DNA of 64,000 bases, from the NCBI RefSeq assembly GCF_026017845.1, contig NZ_CP100416.1, forward strand, positions 4,633,667 through 4,697,666, read 5' to 3'. This document shows, one piece after another, positions 8,009 to 17,309 of this stretch; positions within the stretch are counted from its first letter, which is position 1; every line of letters begins with the position of its first letter. The DNA is from Amycolatopsis mediterranei. Its GTDB lineage: Bacteria > Actinomycetota > Actinomycetes > Mycobacteriales > Pseudonocardiaceae. The notes under the pieces are model-generated. The model had not been told where the DNA came from. It saw only the letters and a program-made list of their open reading frames with translations, and made no database searches. Position numbers and translations under genes: made by a program.

Positions 8009-10408
8009 ATGACCACCGGCTCACCCCCGCGGCGGCGCCTCCGGACCGCCGTCACCGTGCTCGCCGCCGCCGGCCTCGCGGCGACCGCCGTGGTGCTGTC
8101 GCCCGGGGTCGCCGGGGCGGCGAGCACGCTCGGGGCCGCGGCGGCGCAGAGCGGACGGTACTTCGGCGCCGCGATCTCGACGAGCCACCTCGGCGAGGCG
8201 GCCTACGTCAACACGTGGACGTCGGAGTTCAACGGCGTCACGCCGGAAAACGAGATGAAGTGGGACACGGTCGAGCCGAACCGCAACCAGTTCAACTTCG
8301 CGCCGGCCGACCGGATCGTCAGCCAGGCGAAGGCCCAGGGCATGAAGATCCGCGGGCACACCCTGGTGTGGTACCAGCAGCTGGCCCCCTGGGTCGGCGG
8401 CCTGGACGCGACCAACCTGCGCTCGGCGATGCTGAACCACATCAGCCAGGTGGCCGGGCACTGGAAGGGCCAGGTCATCGCGTGGGACGTGGTCAACGAG
8501 GCGTTCGAGGAGAACGGCACCCGCCGGCAGTCGGTGTTCCAGCAGAAGCTCGGTGACGGCTACCTGGAGGACGCCTTCCGTGCCGCCCGCACGGCCGACC
8601 CGAGCGCCAAACTCTGCTACAACGACTACAACACAGACGGCATCAACGCGAAGAGCACCGGCATCTACAACATGGTGCGGGACTTCAAGAGCCGGGGCGT
8701 GCCGATCGACTGCGTGGGCTTCCAGAGCCACCTCTCCTCGAACTCGAACCTGAGCAGCTACCAGGCCAACCTCCAGCGCTTCGCCGACCTCGGGGTCGAC
8801 GTCCAGATCACCGAGCTGGACGTCGGCGGCTCGGGGACCGGCCAGGCGAACGTGTACCGCCAGGTGACCCAGGCGTGCCGGGCGGTGACCCGGTGCACCG
8901 GCATCACGGTCTGGGGCGTCACGGACAAGTACTCGTGGCGCTCGGGCGACACCCCGCTGCTGTTCGACGGCAACTACGGCAAGAAGCAGGCCTACACGTC
9001 CGTCCTCGACGCGCTCGGCGGCGACGACCCGGATCCCGGCGGGAGCACCGGTCCGGTGCGTGCCACGGCGGCGAACCGGTGCCTCGACGTCCCCGGCTCG
9101 GCGGGCACGGCCGGCACCCAGGTGCAGATCTGGGACTGCCACAGCGGGGCGAACCAGCAGTGGACCCGCGGCAGCGCGGGGGAGCTGAGCGTCTACTCCG
9201 GTGCGGGAAAGCGGTGCCTGGGCACCGCGGGCGGCGGGACGGCCGCGGGCACGGCGGCGGTCATCGCGGACTGCACCGGCGGTGCCGGGCAGAAGTGGAC
9301 GTTCACCGGCAGCGGCACGATCACCCACGGCCAGTCGGGACTGTGCCTGGACGTCTCCGGCGCCGCGACCGCCAACGGCACCAAGGTGATCATCTGGAGC
9401 TGCAACGGCGGAGCCAACCAGCGGTGGACCGGGCCGTCCGCGCCGACCGGCGGCACCCTGCCGTCCCGGTATTCGTGGAGTTCCAGCGGGCCGCTGATCG
9501 CCCCGAAGTCCGACGCGACGCACGACATCGCCGGCATCAAGGACCCGTCGGTGGTCTACGCCGACGGGAAGTACCACGTGTTCGCCAGCACGGCGAACGC
9601 GGCCGGGTACAACCTGGTGTACCTGAGCTTCACGGACTGGGCCCAGGCGGGCTCGGCGACCCAGTACTACCTGGACCAGTCCGGGATCGGCACCGGGTAC
9701 CGCGCGGCACCCGAGGTGTTCTACTTCGCGCCGCAAAAGCTGTGGTACCTGGTGTACCAGGACGGCAACGCGGCCTATTCGACCAACCCGGACATCGGCA
9801 ACCCGAGCGGCTGGAGCGCCCCGAAGCACTTCTACCCGTCGATGCCGGGGATCATCCAGCAGAACATCGGCAGCGGTTACTGGGTGGACATGTGGGTGAT
9901 CTGCGACGCCACCACCTGCCACCTGTTCTCTTCGGACGACAACGGGCACCTCTACCGGTCGCAGACGTCGGTCGCGAACTTCCCGGAAGGCATGAGCGAC
10001 CCGGTCATCGCCGCCCAGGACGCGGACCGGTACGCGTTGTTCGAAGCGTCCAATGTGTACAAGGTGGCGGGCGCGGACCAGTACCTGCTGGTCGTGGAGG
10101 CGATCGGTGCCCAGGGACGGTACTTCCGGTCCTGGACCTCGAGCGCGATCGCCGGACCGTGGACACCGCTGGCCGACACCGAAAGCGCCCCGTTCGCCGG
10201 CGCGGCCAACGTGACTTTCCCGGCCGGCCAGTGGACGACGGACATCAGCCACGGCGAGATGATCCGGGCCGGCACGGACCAGACGCTGACCATCGACCCC
10301 TGCCGCATCCGCTACCTCTACCAGGGCCGGGACCCCGCCTCCGGTGGGGACTACAACAGCCTGCCGTGGCGGCTGGGCCTGCTGACGCAGACCAACGCCA
10401 CCTGTTGA
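8009..10408 (+). CDS. Bifunctional GH10 xylanase - CBM13 - GH62 arabinofuranosidase
   Basis: A 799-residue secreted three-part enzyme. A signal peptide (about 1-37) is followed by GH10 (about 38-340) with acid/base Glu in WDVVNEAFEENG and nucleophile Glu in QITELDVGG. A ricin-type CBM13 (about 350-470) has three QxW repeats. GH62 (about 485-797) has the five-blade propeller landmarks YSWSSSGPL, IKDPSVVYADGKYHVF, WVDMWVICDATTCHLFSSDD and SHGEMIRAG. The two catalytic halves would cut the xylan backbone and remove arabinose from it on one chain. It lies 29 bp after GH54, behind a GAGGA site, as the third gene of the operon. A long hairpin follows the stop. Confidence 0.94.
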   Translation: MTTGSPPRRRLRTAVTVLAAAGLAATAVVLSPGVAGAASTLGAAAAQSGRYFGAAISTSHLGEAAYVNTWTSEFNGVTPENEMKWDTVEPNRNQFNFAPADRIVSQAKAQGMKIRGHTLVWYQQLAPWVGGLDATNLRSAMLNHISQVAGHWKGQVIAWDVVNEAFEENGTRRQSVFQQKLGDGYLEDAFRAARTADPSAKLCYNDYNTDGINAKSTGIYNMVRDFKSRGVPIDCVGFQSHLSSNSNLSSYQANLQRFADLGVDVQITELDVGGSGTGQANVYRQVTQACRAVTRCTGITVWGVTDKYSWRSGDTPLLFDGNYGKKQAYTSVLDALGGDDPDPGGSTGPVRATAANRCLDVPGSAGTAGTQVQIWDCHSGANQQWTRGSAGELSVYSGAGKRCLGTAGGGTAAGTAAVIADCTGGAGQKWTFTGSGTITHGQSGLCLDVSGAATANGTKVIIWSCNGGANQRWTGPSAPTGGTLPSRYSWSSSGPLIAPKSDATHDIAGIKDPSVVYADGKYHVFASTANAAGYNLVYLSFTDWAQAGSATQYYLDQSGIGTGYRAAPEVFYFAPQKLWYLVYQDGNAAYSTNPDIGNPSGWSAPKHFYPSMPGIIQQNIGSGYWVDMWVICDATTCHLFSSDDNGHLYRSQTSVANFPEGMSDPVIAAQDADRYALFEASNVYKVAGADQYLLVVEAIGAQGRYFRSWTSSAIAGPWTPLADTESAPFAGAANVTFPAGQWTTDISHGEMIRAGTDQTLTIDPCRIRYLYQGRDPASGGDYNSLPWRLGLLTQTNATC

Positions 10409-10461
10409 CCGGCGTCCGGTCGCGCCCGCCGGCAGCCCGGCGGGCACGCTGAGGGAGAGGA

Positions 10462-10503
10462 CCTGGCCTGCTTCACCGTACCGGCGCGGTGAAGCAGGCC
10501 AGG
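10462..10503. terminator. Hairpin terminator between convergent genes
   Basis: CCTGGCCTGCTTCACCG at 10462-10478 pairs perfectly with CGGTGAAGCAGGCCAGG at 10487-10503, with an 8-base loop. The hairpin lies between the end of the GH10-GH62 gene and the end of the convergent dehydrogenase, so it can serve both directions. Confidence 0.8.
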
Positions 10504-10516
10504 CTCGCCGAGGCCG

Positions 10517-11563
10517 TCAGCTGTCGGCGTGGTCGAGGTCGGCCAGGTCGAGCACGAAGCGGTAGCGGACGTCGCCTGCGGACAGGCGGTCCAGGACCTC
10601 GTTCACCCGGGCCGAGGGGACGGTTTCGACGTCCGCGGTGACGTCGTGGCGGACGCAGAAGTCGAGCATCGCCGCGGTCCCGGGCCGGCCGCCGCTGCCC
10701 GCCGAGGTCAGTTTCTTGCGGCCCACCAGCAGGTCCATCGCCTCGACCGTGAGCGAGCCGAGGTGGCCGACCTGGCTGAGGGTGCCGTCCAGGGCGACCA
10801 GCCGCAGGTACGGGCCGAGGTCGTGGGGGACCGCGATGGTGTCGATGACGACGTCGAACCGGTCGCGGGCCGCTTCCAGCTGCCGCGGGTCCGCCGACAC
10901 CAGCAGCTCGCGCGCTCCGAGACGGCTTGCGTCGGCGGCCTTGCCGGCCGACCGGCTGATGACCGTCGTCTCGGCGCCGAGGGCGATCGCGAGCTTGACC
11001 GCCAGGTGCCCCAGGCCGCCGAGGCCGATCACCGCAACGCGGGTGCCGGGCCCGGTGCCGAGCGCGCGCAGCGGTTCCCAGACCGTGATGCCCGCGCACA
11101 GCAGCGGTGCGGCGGCCGCCGGGTCGAGGCCCGCGGGGAGCCGGTAGGCGAAGTCTTCCCGGACGACGTGTTCGCGGGCGTAGGCGCCGAGGGTGGGGGA
11201 GCCGTCGTGGCGATCGGTTCCGCCGTAGGTCAGCGTGGGGAACTCGGCGCAGAAGTTCTCCTGCCCGCGGCGGCACATCGGGCACTTCCCGCAGGAGTCG
11301 ACGATGTTGCCGACCGCCACCGGGTCGCCGATCGCGAACCGCGTCACCGCCGGTCCGGTCTCGGTCACGACGCCGGTGAACTCGTGGCCCGGCACCAGTC
11401 CGGCGTCCCGGGGGGTGTGCAGCGCGTGCAGGTCGGTGTGGCAGACCCCGCAGTGGTCCACGCGGATCGCGATGTCGTCGTCGCGCAGGTCGCGCCGGTG
11501 GAGCGTGGCGCGCCGGAGCGTGGGGTCGTCCGGGCCGGCCAGCCAGCCGGTCGTGGTCCGCAT
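10517..11563 (-). CDS. Zinc-dependent alcohol dehydrogenase (MDR family)
   Basis: A 348-residue medium-chain dehydrogenase. Catalytic zinc ligands are seen in DHCGVCHTDLHAL and VPGHEFTG. Four structural-zinc Cys occur in CGKCPMCRRGQENFC. The Rossmann motif is VAVIGLGGLGHLAVKLA. The order resembles the cinnamyl-alcohol-dehydrogenase/AdhC class that reduces aldehydes with NADPH. The Ser-Arg after the second strand (TTVISRSAGK) also suits NADPH. The ATG at 11563 follows an AGAGGAG site. It is divergent from a TetR gene, with perfect 18-bp inverted repeats between them, so it is probably induced by an aldehyde or phenolic ligand. The real substrate is unknown. Confidence 0.9.
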   Translation of the reverse strand: MRTTTGWLAGPDDPTLRRATLHRRDLRDDDIAIRVDHCGVCHTDLHALHTPRDAGLVPGHEFTGVVTETGPAVTRFAIGDPVAVGNIVDSCGKCPMCRRGQENFCAEFPTLTYGGTDRHDGSPTLGAYAREHVVREDFAYRLPAGLDPAAAAPLLCAGITVWEPLRALGTGPGTRVAVIGLGGLGHLAVKLAIALGAETTVISRSAGKAADASRLGARELLVSADPRQLEAARDRFDVVIDTIAVPHDLGPYLRLVALDGTLSQVGHLGSLTVEAMDLLVGRKKLTSAGSGGRPGTAAMLDFCVRHDVTADVETVPSARVNEVLDRLSAGDVRYRFVLDLADLDHADS

Positions 11564-11578
11564 CGCAGCTCCTCTAGA

Positions 11579-11648
11579 AACAGAACAGTCGGTTTGTTGG
11601 CTCGACGCTAGCGGGCCCGGCCCGGCAAAGCAAACCGACTGTTCTGTT
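11579..11648. promoter_or_regulatory. Perfect inverted 18-bp operators between ADH and TetR genes
   Basis: AACAGAACAGTCGGTTTG occurs at 11579-11596. Its exact reverse complement occurs at 11631-11648, 34 bp apart. Inside each copy is an AAC.G.C.GTT half-palindrome typical of TetR sites. One copy overlaps the region just upstream of the dehydrogenase start, the other that of the TetR start, so the TetR protein likely represses both. Confidence 0.82.
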
Positions 11649-11662
11649 GTAGGCTGACGTCC

Positions 11663-12250
11663 ATGGCCGACAAGCTGCTGACCTCCCGCGGAGCCGCCAC
11701 GAAGCAGCGCATCGTGGACGCGGCGACCGAGGAGTTCGCCCGGTACGGCATCGCCGGGGCCCGCGTCGAGCGCATCGTCGAGGCGGCCCGGACCAACCGG
11801 GCCCAGCTGTACGCCTACTTCGGCAGCAAGGACGGGCTGTTCGACGCGATCTTCTTCGCCTCGCTGGAGCGGATCGTCAACGTGGTGCCGATCGACGGCG
11901 CCGACCTCGCCGGCTGGGCGGTCCGCCTCTACGACGAGTACCTGCGGCGGCCGGACCTCATCCGGCTGGCCACCTGGACCCGCCTCGAGCGGCGGCCGGC
12001 CGGGCATCTGGTGGCCGACGTCGACCGGCTGGACGACCCCAAGCTGCGCGCCATCGCCGAAGCGCAGGCCGCGGGACTGGTCCGGGCGGGCAACCCCTTC
12101 GACCTGATGGCGATGGTGATCGCGATGTCCATGGCGTGGTCGCCGGTCAGCAACGTCTACGCCGCCACGGACGCGGAACCGGCCGAGGTCCACGACCGGC
12201 GCCGGACGCTGCTGCGGGAGTGCGTGCAGAGCGTCATCGCACCGGCCTGA
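11663..12250 (+). CDS. TetR family transcriptional repressor
   Basis: A 195-residue regulator with an N-terminal TetR helix-turn-helix (about residues 12-60: RIVDAATEEFARYGIAGARVERIV, then NRAQLYAYFGSKDGLFD). The C-terminal helical ligand domain contains the LATWTRLERRP turn of the TetR_C_17-like group. It begins 14 bp after a perfect operator copy, and its message may have almost no leader. It is predicted to control itself and the divergent alcohol dehydrogenase. The ligand cannot be read from the sequence. Confidence 0.9.
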   Translation: MADKLLTSRGAATKQRIVDAATEEFARYGIAGARVERIVEAARTNRAQLYAYFGSKDGLFDAIFFASLERIVNVVPIDGADLAGWAVRLYDEYLRRPDLIRLATWTRLERRPAGHLVADVDRLDDPKLRAIAEAQAAGLVRAGNPFDLMAMVIAMSMAWSPVSNVYAATDAEPAEVHDRRRTLLRECVQSVIAPA

Positions 12251-12275
12251 CCGCGGCACGTTCCGGCGCACCCGG

Positions 12276-12338
12276 CGTGATCGGCGGGGCATCTCACGTG
12301 TTTGGCGGGGCATCTCGCGTGATCGGAGGGGCATCTCG
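12276..12338. repeat. Three 21-bp tandem imperfect repeats
   Basis: Three head-to-tail units, 12276-12296, 12297-12317 and 12318-12338, have the consensus CGTGATCGGMGGGGCATCTCR and differ at one to four positions. They sit in the 201-bp gap between the TetR gene and the acyl-CoA ligase gene. They are not a CRISPR array, because there are no spacers. Their role is unknown; they may be an operator array or a genus-wide intergenic repeat. Confidence 0.8.
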
Positions 12339-12451
12339 ACGTGGAGGTGATCACCACCGCGGCGGGCCGACGAGTGGGAGATTCCGACCTCTTCCCCGGC
12401 CGTGACCCGCTCTTAGAGTTCCGGGAAAGATCCCCGACCGGAAGAGGCGCC

Positions 12452-14065
<1,614 letters not shown>

Positions 14066-14071
14066 ACGGCC

Positions 14072-15760
14072 TCAGGACGCAACGGCCCGGAGCTGGTGCA
14101 GCCGGAGCCCGAGCTGCAGCTCCAGGTCGTTCTCGTGGCGCCAGTCGGAGCCGAGGACCGTGCCGGCCCGGTCGAGGCGCTTGAGCAGCGTGTTGACGTG
14201 CAGGTGCAACGCACGCGCGGTGGCCGCGACGTTGGTGCGGTGGACGTAGTAGGCGCTGAGGGTGCCGACCAGATCGGTGCCCCGCCGCCGGTCGTACTCG
14301 AGGAGCGCGCCGATCGAGCCGGTCAGGAACCGGTCGAGCTCGCCGGCCCGCTCGGGGTCGAACACCATGGCGTACAAGGCATGTTGCCGTGTGGTGGCGC
14401 CGCCGTCGGTGTGCCCGAGCGCGCGCATCACGGCGCCGCAGCGACCGGCCAGCGAGAACGCCCGTGACCAGTCGTGGCCGTCCGCCCGTTCCCCGACGAC
14501 GATCACGGGACCGCCCAGCGTCCGCCGCAGTCTCTTGTGGACGGCCGCGACGGTCGCCTCGGCGTCGGCGCCGGGCAGGATCATCGTGGCCCGGCCGAGG
14601 TGCTCGCCGGCCAGCCCGGCGCGCTCCCGGGCGACGTCGTGCAGGTGCCGCGCGAGGTCGCCCGGCGGCACCGCGGGGGAGTCCGCGACCAGGACCAGGT
14701 CCAGCCGGTCGACGTCGATGTTGCGGGCCCGGGCGCGGACGCGCTGGGCCGGCCCGATCCCGGGACTGCCGACCATGAGCTCGGTCAGCAGCTCCCCGCT
14801 CAGCCGCTCGCCGGCCTCGGCCACGGCCTGCTCCTTGAGGATGAGCAGCCCGAGGATGTGCGTGGCGCGCTCGAGCGTCCGCAGGTCCGTGTCGTCGCCG
14901 GTGCCCGACGGCCGGCTCCACACGAGCGCGCCGAGGTAGCTGTCGCCGGCCTGGACCGCCGCCACGCTGCGGTCGGTCCCGTCGGTGCCGGACGACGTCG
15001 TGCAGCGGCCGGTGCGGCGGGCGTCGCCGACCGCGCCGGCCAGGTCCGTCCGGAGTGGACTGTCGGTCCGGTCGAGGAGCGTGATGCTGCCGCCCAGCTG
15101 ATCGGCGAGGTGCTGCGCGACGTCGCGCGGGGTGCCGCCGTCGAGCACGACACCGGTCAGGGCTTCGTGGATCGCCTGGGCCCGCTCGATCTTCCGGTAC
15201 GCCACCCGCAGTTCCCGCAACGCCGTCCGGCTTTCTTCGTAGAGCCGGGCGTTGTCGAGGGCGACCGCGGCGTGGTCGGCGAACGCGTTCAGCAGCGCGA
15301 TCTCCTCGGCCTGGAACGACCGTTCGGAGCGGTCCGCGGCGAACAGCGCGCCCACGGCCTCCCCGCGGATGACCAGCGGCACGCCGAGCAGCGCGATCAG
15401 CTCCTCGGTGCCGACCAGGCGGTCGAAGTTCGGATCGTGCTCGATGAGCGTCGAGGTGGCGTAGTCGCGCACCCAGTGCGGGCTCTTGGAAGCCAGCACC
15501 TTGCCCCCGAGCCCCACCGTGGCGGGGATGGTCGCCGCGAGGAACTCCGCGGAGATCGTGCCCTCCGACGCGCGGGCCGACAGCCGGCCGTCCGCACCGA
15601 CCAGCGAGAGGTAGGTGAAGTCCGTGCCGATCAGGTCGTGGGCGTGGTGGACGATCGACTGCAGCACCTCGTCGAGCTCGCCCAGGGCGGTGAGCGACTT
15701 GACGGTGGCGTACAACGACGCCAGTTCGCGCTGCCGGCGCGGTTCCGCCGCACTGGTCAC
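14072..15760 (-). CDS. GAF-domain PucR/CdaR-type transcription activator
   Basis: About 562 residues. An N-terminal GAF sensor (about 15-180; LYATVKSLTALGELDEVLQSIV, then GVPLVIRGEAVGALFAADRS) is followed by a helical linker, a central GGDEF-like regulator fold and a C-terminal PucR helix-turn-helix (about 500-555; LVGTLSAYYVHRTNVAATARAL, HVNTLLKRLDRA). This arrangement is typical of activators that sense aromatic or small organic acids. I place the start at GTG 15760 because an AGGAGG lies 8 bases before it; the frame extends to 15829 without such a site. It is divergent from the MHS transporter - tannase operon and is probably its activator. Confidence 0.88.
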   Translation of the reverse strand: MTSAAEPRRQRELASLYATVKSLTALGELDEVLQSIVHHAHDLIGTDFTYLSLVGADGRLSARASEGTISAEFLAATIPATVGLGGKVLASKSPHWVRDYATSTLIEHDPNFDRLVGTEELIALLGVPLVIRGEAVGALFAADRSERSFQAEEIALLNAFADHAAVALDNARLYEESRTALRELRVAYRKIERAQAIHEALTGVVLDGGTPRDVAQHLADQLGGSITLLDRTDSPLRTDLAGAVGDARRTGRCTTSSGTDGTDRSVAAVQAGDSYLGALVWSRPSGTGDDTDLRTLERATHILGLLILKEQAVAEAGERLSGELLTELMVGSPGIGPAQRVRARARNIDVDRLDLVLVADSPAVPPGDLARHLHDVARERAGLAGEHLGRATMILPGADAEATVAAVHKRLRRTLGGPVIVVGERADGHDWSRAFSLAGRCGAVMRALGHTDGGATTRQHALYAMVFDPERAGELDRFLTGSIGALLEYDRRRGTDLVGTLSAYYVHRTNVAATARALHLHVNTLLKRLDRAGTVLGSDWRHENDLELQLGLRLHQLRAVAS

Positions 15761-15905
15761 AGTGTCTTCCTCCTCGGCATCGGGTGGGCGAAAGACCCAC
15801 CGCTGCGGCGGGAGGAGTGGGTGGTCCACACCTCAGCCGGCAGCGTAACGGCGTCCTAGCATCACCGCCATCACCTGCCGGCGCTCCTCGACGAAGGCGG
15901 CTCGC

Positions 15906-17309
15906 ATGGCCATTCCGCTCACCCAGCCCGAAGGGCAGTCCGGCACCGGGGTGCCCGCGACCCCGCGCCGGGCCTTCCGCAAACTGCTGGCGGCCGGGCT
16001 CATCGGCAGCTCGATCGAGTGGTACGACTTCTTCCTCTACGGCACCGCGGCCGCGCTGGTGTTCCCCAAGGTGTTCTTCCCGCACGCCTCGGCGCTGACC
16101 GGCACCCTGCTGGCCTTCAGCACGTTCTGGGCCGGGTTCGTGGCCCGGCCGATCGGCGGGGTGCTGGCGGGGCACCTCGGGGACAAGTACGGGCGCAAGC
16201 CGGTGGTCGTCGCCTGCCTGGCGGTGATGGGGGCCGCGACCTTCCTGATCGGCTGCCTGCCCAGCGCGGCGAGCGTCGGCGCGCTGGCCCCGACGCTGCT
16301 GGTGCTCCTGCGGTTCGTGCAGGGCCTCGCGACCGGTGGGCAGTGGGGCGGCATCGTGCTGCTGCTGACCGAATCCGCCAGTCCGAAGCGGCGCGGCTTC
16401 GCCGGGACCTTCGGGCAGACGAGCGTGCCGGTGGCCGTCATCGTGTCCAACCTGATCTTCGTGGCGACCAGCGGGCTGATGCCGGACGCCGCCTTCCTCG
16501 GCTGGGGCTGGCGCATCCCGTTCCTGCTGAGCGTCGTGATGTTCGGGGTGGTGCTCTACATCCAGGCCAAAGTGGAGGACACGCCGGAGTTCCGGCGGCT
16601 GCAGGAAGAAGTGGCGCAGCACGACGGCCCGGTGGTCCGGGCGCCGATCGCCCAGGTCCTGCGCAGCAAGTGGGGGACCATCCTGCTCGGCTGCGGGCTG
16701 CTCTCGGCCACCAACAGCCTGTTCTACGTCAGCATTTCCGGATTGCTGAGCTACGGCACCGGCACGCTCAAGCTCCAGCGTGACTCGCTGCTCGCGGTGG
16801 TGCTGCTCAGTTCCGCCGCGATGCTCGCGGCCATTCCCTGGTCCGGGTACCTCTCGGACAGGGTGGGCCGCCGCCCGCTGATCCTGATCGGCGGCCTGGG
16901 CGTCGCCCTGTGGGCGTTTCCGTACTTCGGGCTCGTCGGCACCGCGTCCCTGCCGCTGATCTTCGTCGCGGTGGCGGTGGGGTTCGTGTTCCAGTGCCTC
17001 ACCTACGGCCCGATCGCGAGCTTCCTCAGCGAACTCTTCGCGCCCAACGTCCGCTACTCCGGTGCGTCGCTGGCCTACCAGCTGTCCGCGATCATCGTCA
17101 GCGGCGGCACGCCGTTCCTGATGACCGCGCTGATCGCCGGGACCGGGAGCACGTGGCCGGTCGCCGTCTACATCGCGGCGATGGGGTTGATCACCTTCGC
17201 CAGCGCGTGGTTCCTGCCCGAGACGAACCCGGCCGAGGTCCGCGCCGATCCGCTCGCCGTCCCCGGCGCGCACCTCCACCGGTCGTCCGAAGAAACGGGG
17301 ACGCGATGA
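15906..17309 (+). CDS. MHS-family MFS metabolite:proton symporter
   Basis: A 467-residue, 12-segment inner-membrane transporter. It has the MHS-family signature: IGSSIEWYDFFLYGTAAALV in the first segment, AGHLGDKYGRKPVV in the 2-3 loop, and RFVQGLATGGQWGG. The long insert before segment 7 (KVEDTPEFRRLQEEVAQ) is also typical. Relatives carry shikimate, alpha-ketoglutarate, proline or aromatic acids (ShiA, KgtP, ProP, CouT). Its stop overlaps the start of the feruloyl esterase gene (ATGA). The pairing suggests uptake of the acid that the esterase releases, such as ferulate, gallate or protocatechuate. The substrate is inferred. Confidence 0.92.
   Translation: MAIPLTQPEGQSGTGVPATPRRAFRKLLAAGLIGSSIEWYDFFLYGTAAALVFPKVFFPHASALTGTLLAFSTFWAGFVARPIGGVLAGHLGDKYGRKPVVVACLAVMGAATFLIGCLPSAASVGALAPTLLVLLRFVQGLATGGQWGGIVLLLTESASPKRRGFAGTFGQTSVPVAVIVSNLIFVATSGLMPDAAFLGWGWRIPFLLSVVMFGVVLYIQAKVEDTPEFRRLQEEVAQHDGPVVRAPIAQVLRSKWGTILLGCGLLSATNSLFYVSISGLLSYGTGTLKLQRDSLLAVVLLSSAAMLAAIPWSGYLSDRVGRRPLILIGGLGVALWAFPYFGLVGTASLPLIFVAVAVGFVFQCLTYGPIASFLSELFAPNVRYSGASLAYQLSAIIVSGGTPFLMTALIAGTGSTWPVAVYIAAMGLITFASAWFLPETNPAEVRADPLAVPGAHLHRSSEETGTR

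Noticed and set aside
8021..10447. Long minus-strand frame opposite the GH10-GH62 gene
   Set aside because: It is a shadow of a gene with unmistakable catalytic motifs on the plus strand; its composition is unlike a protein.
12276..12338. CRISPR-like array
   Set aside because: The three units are directly adjacent with no spacers and there are no cas genes.
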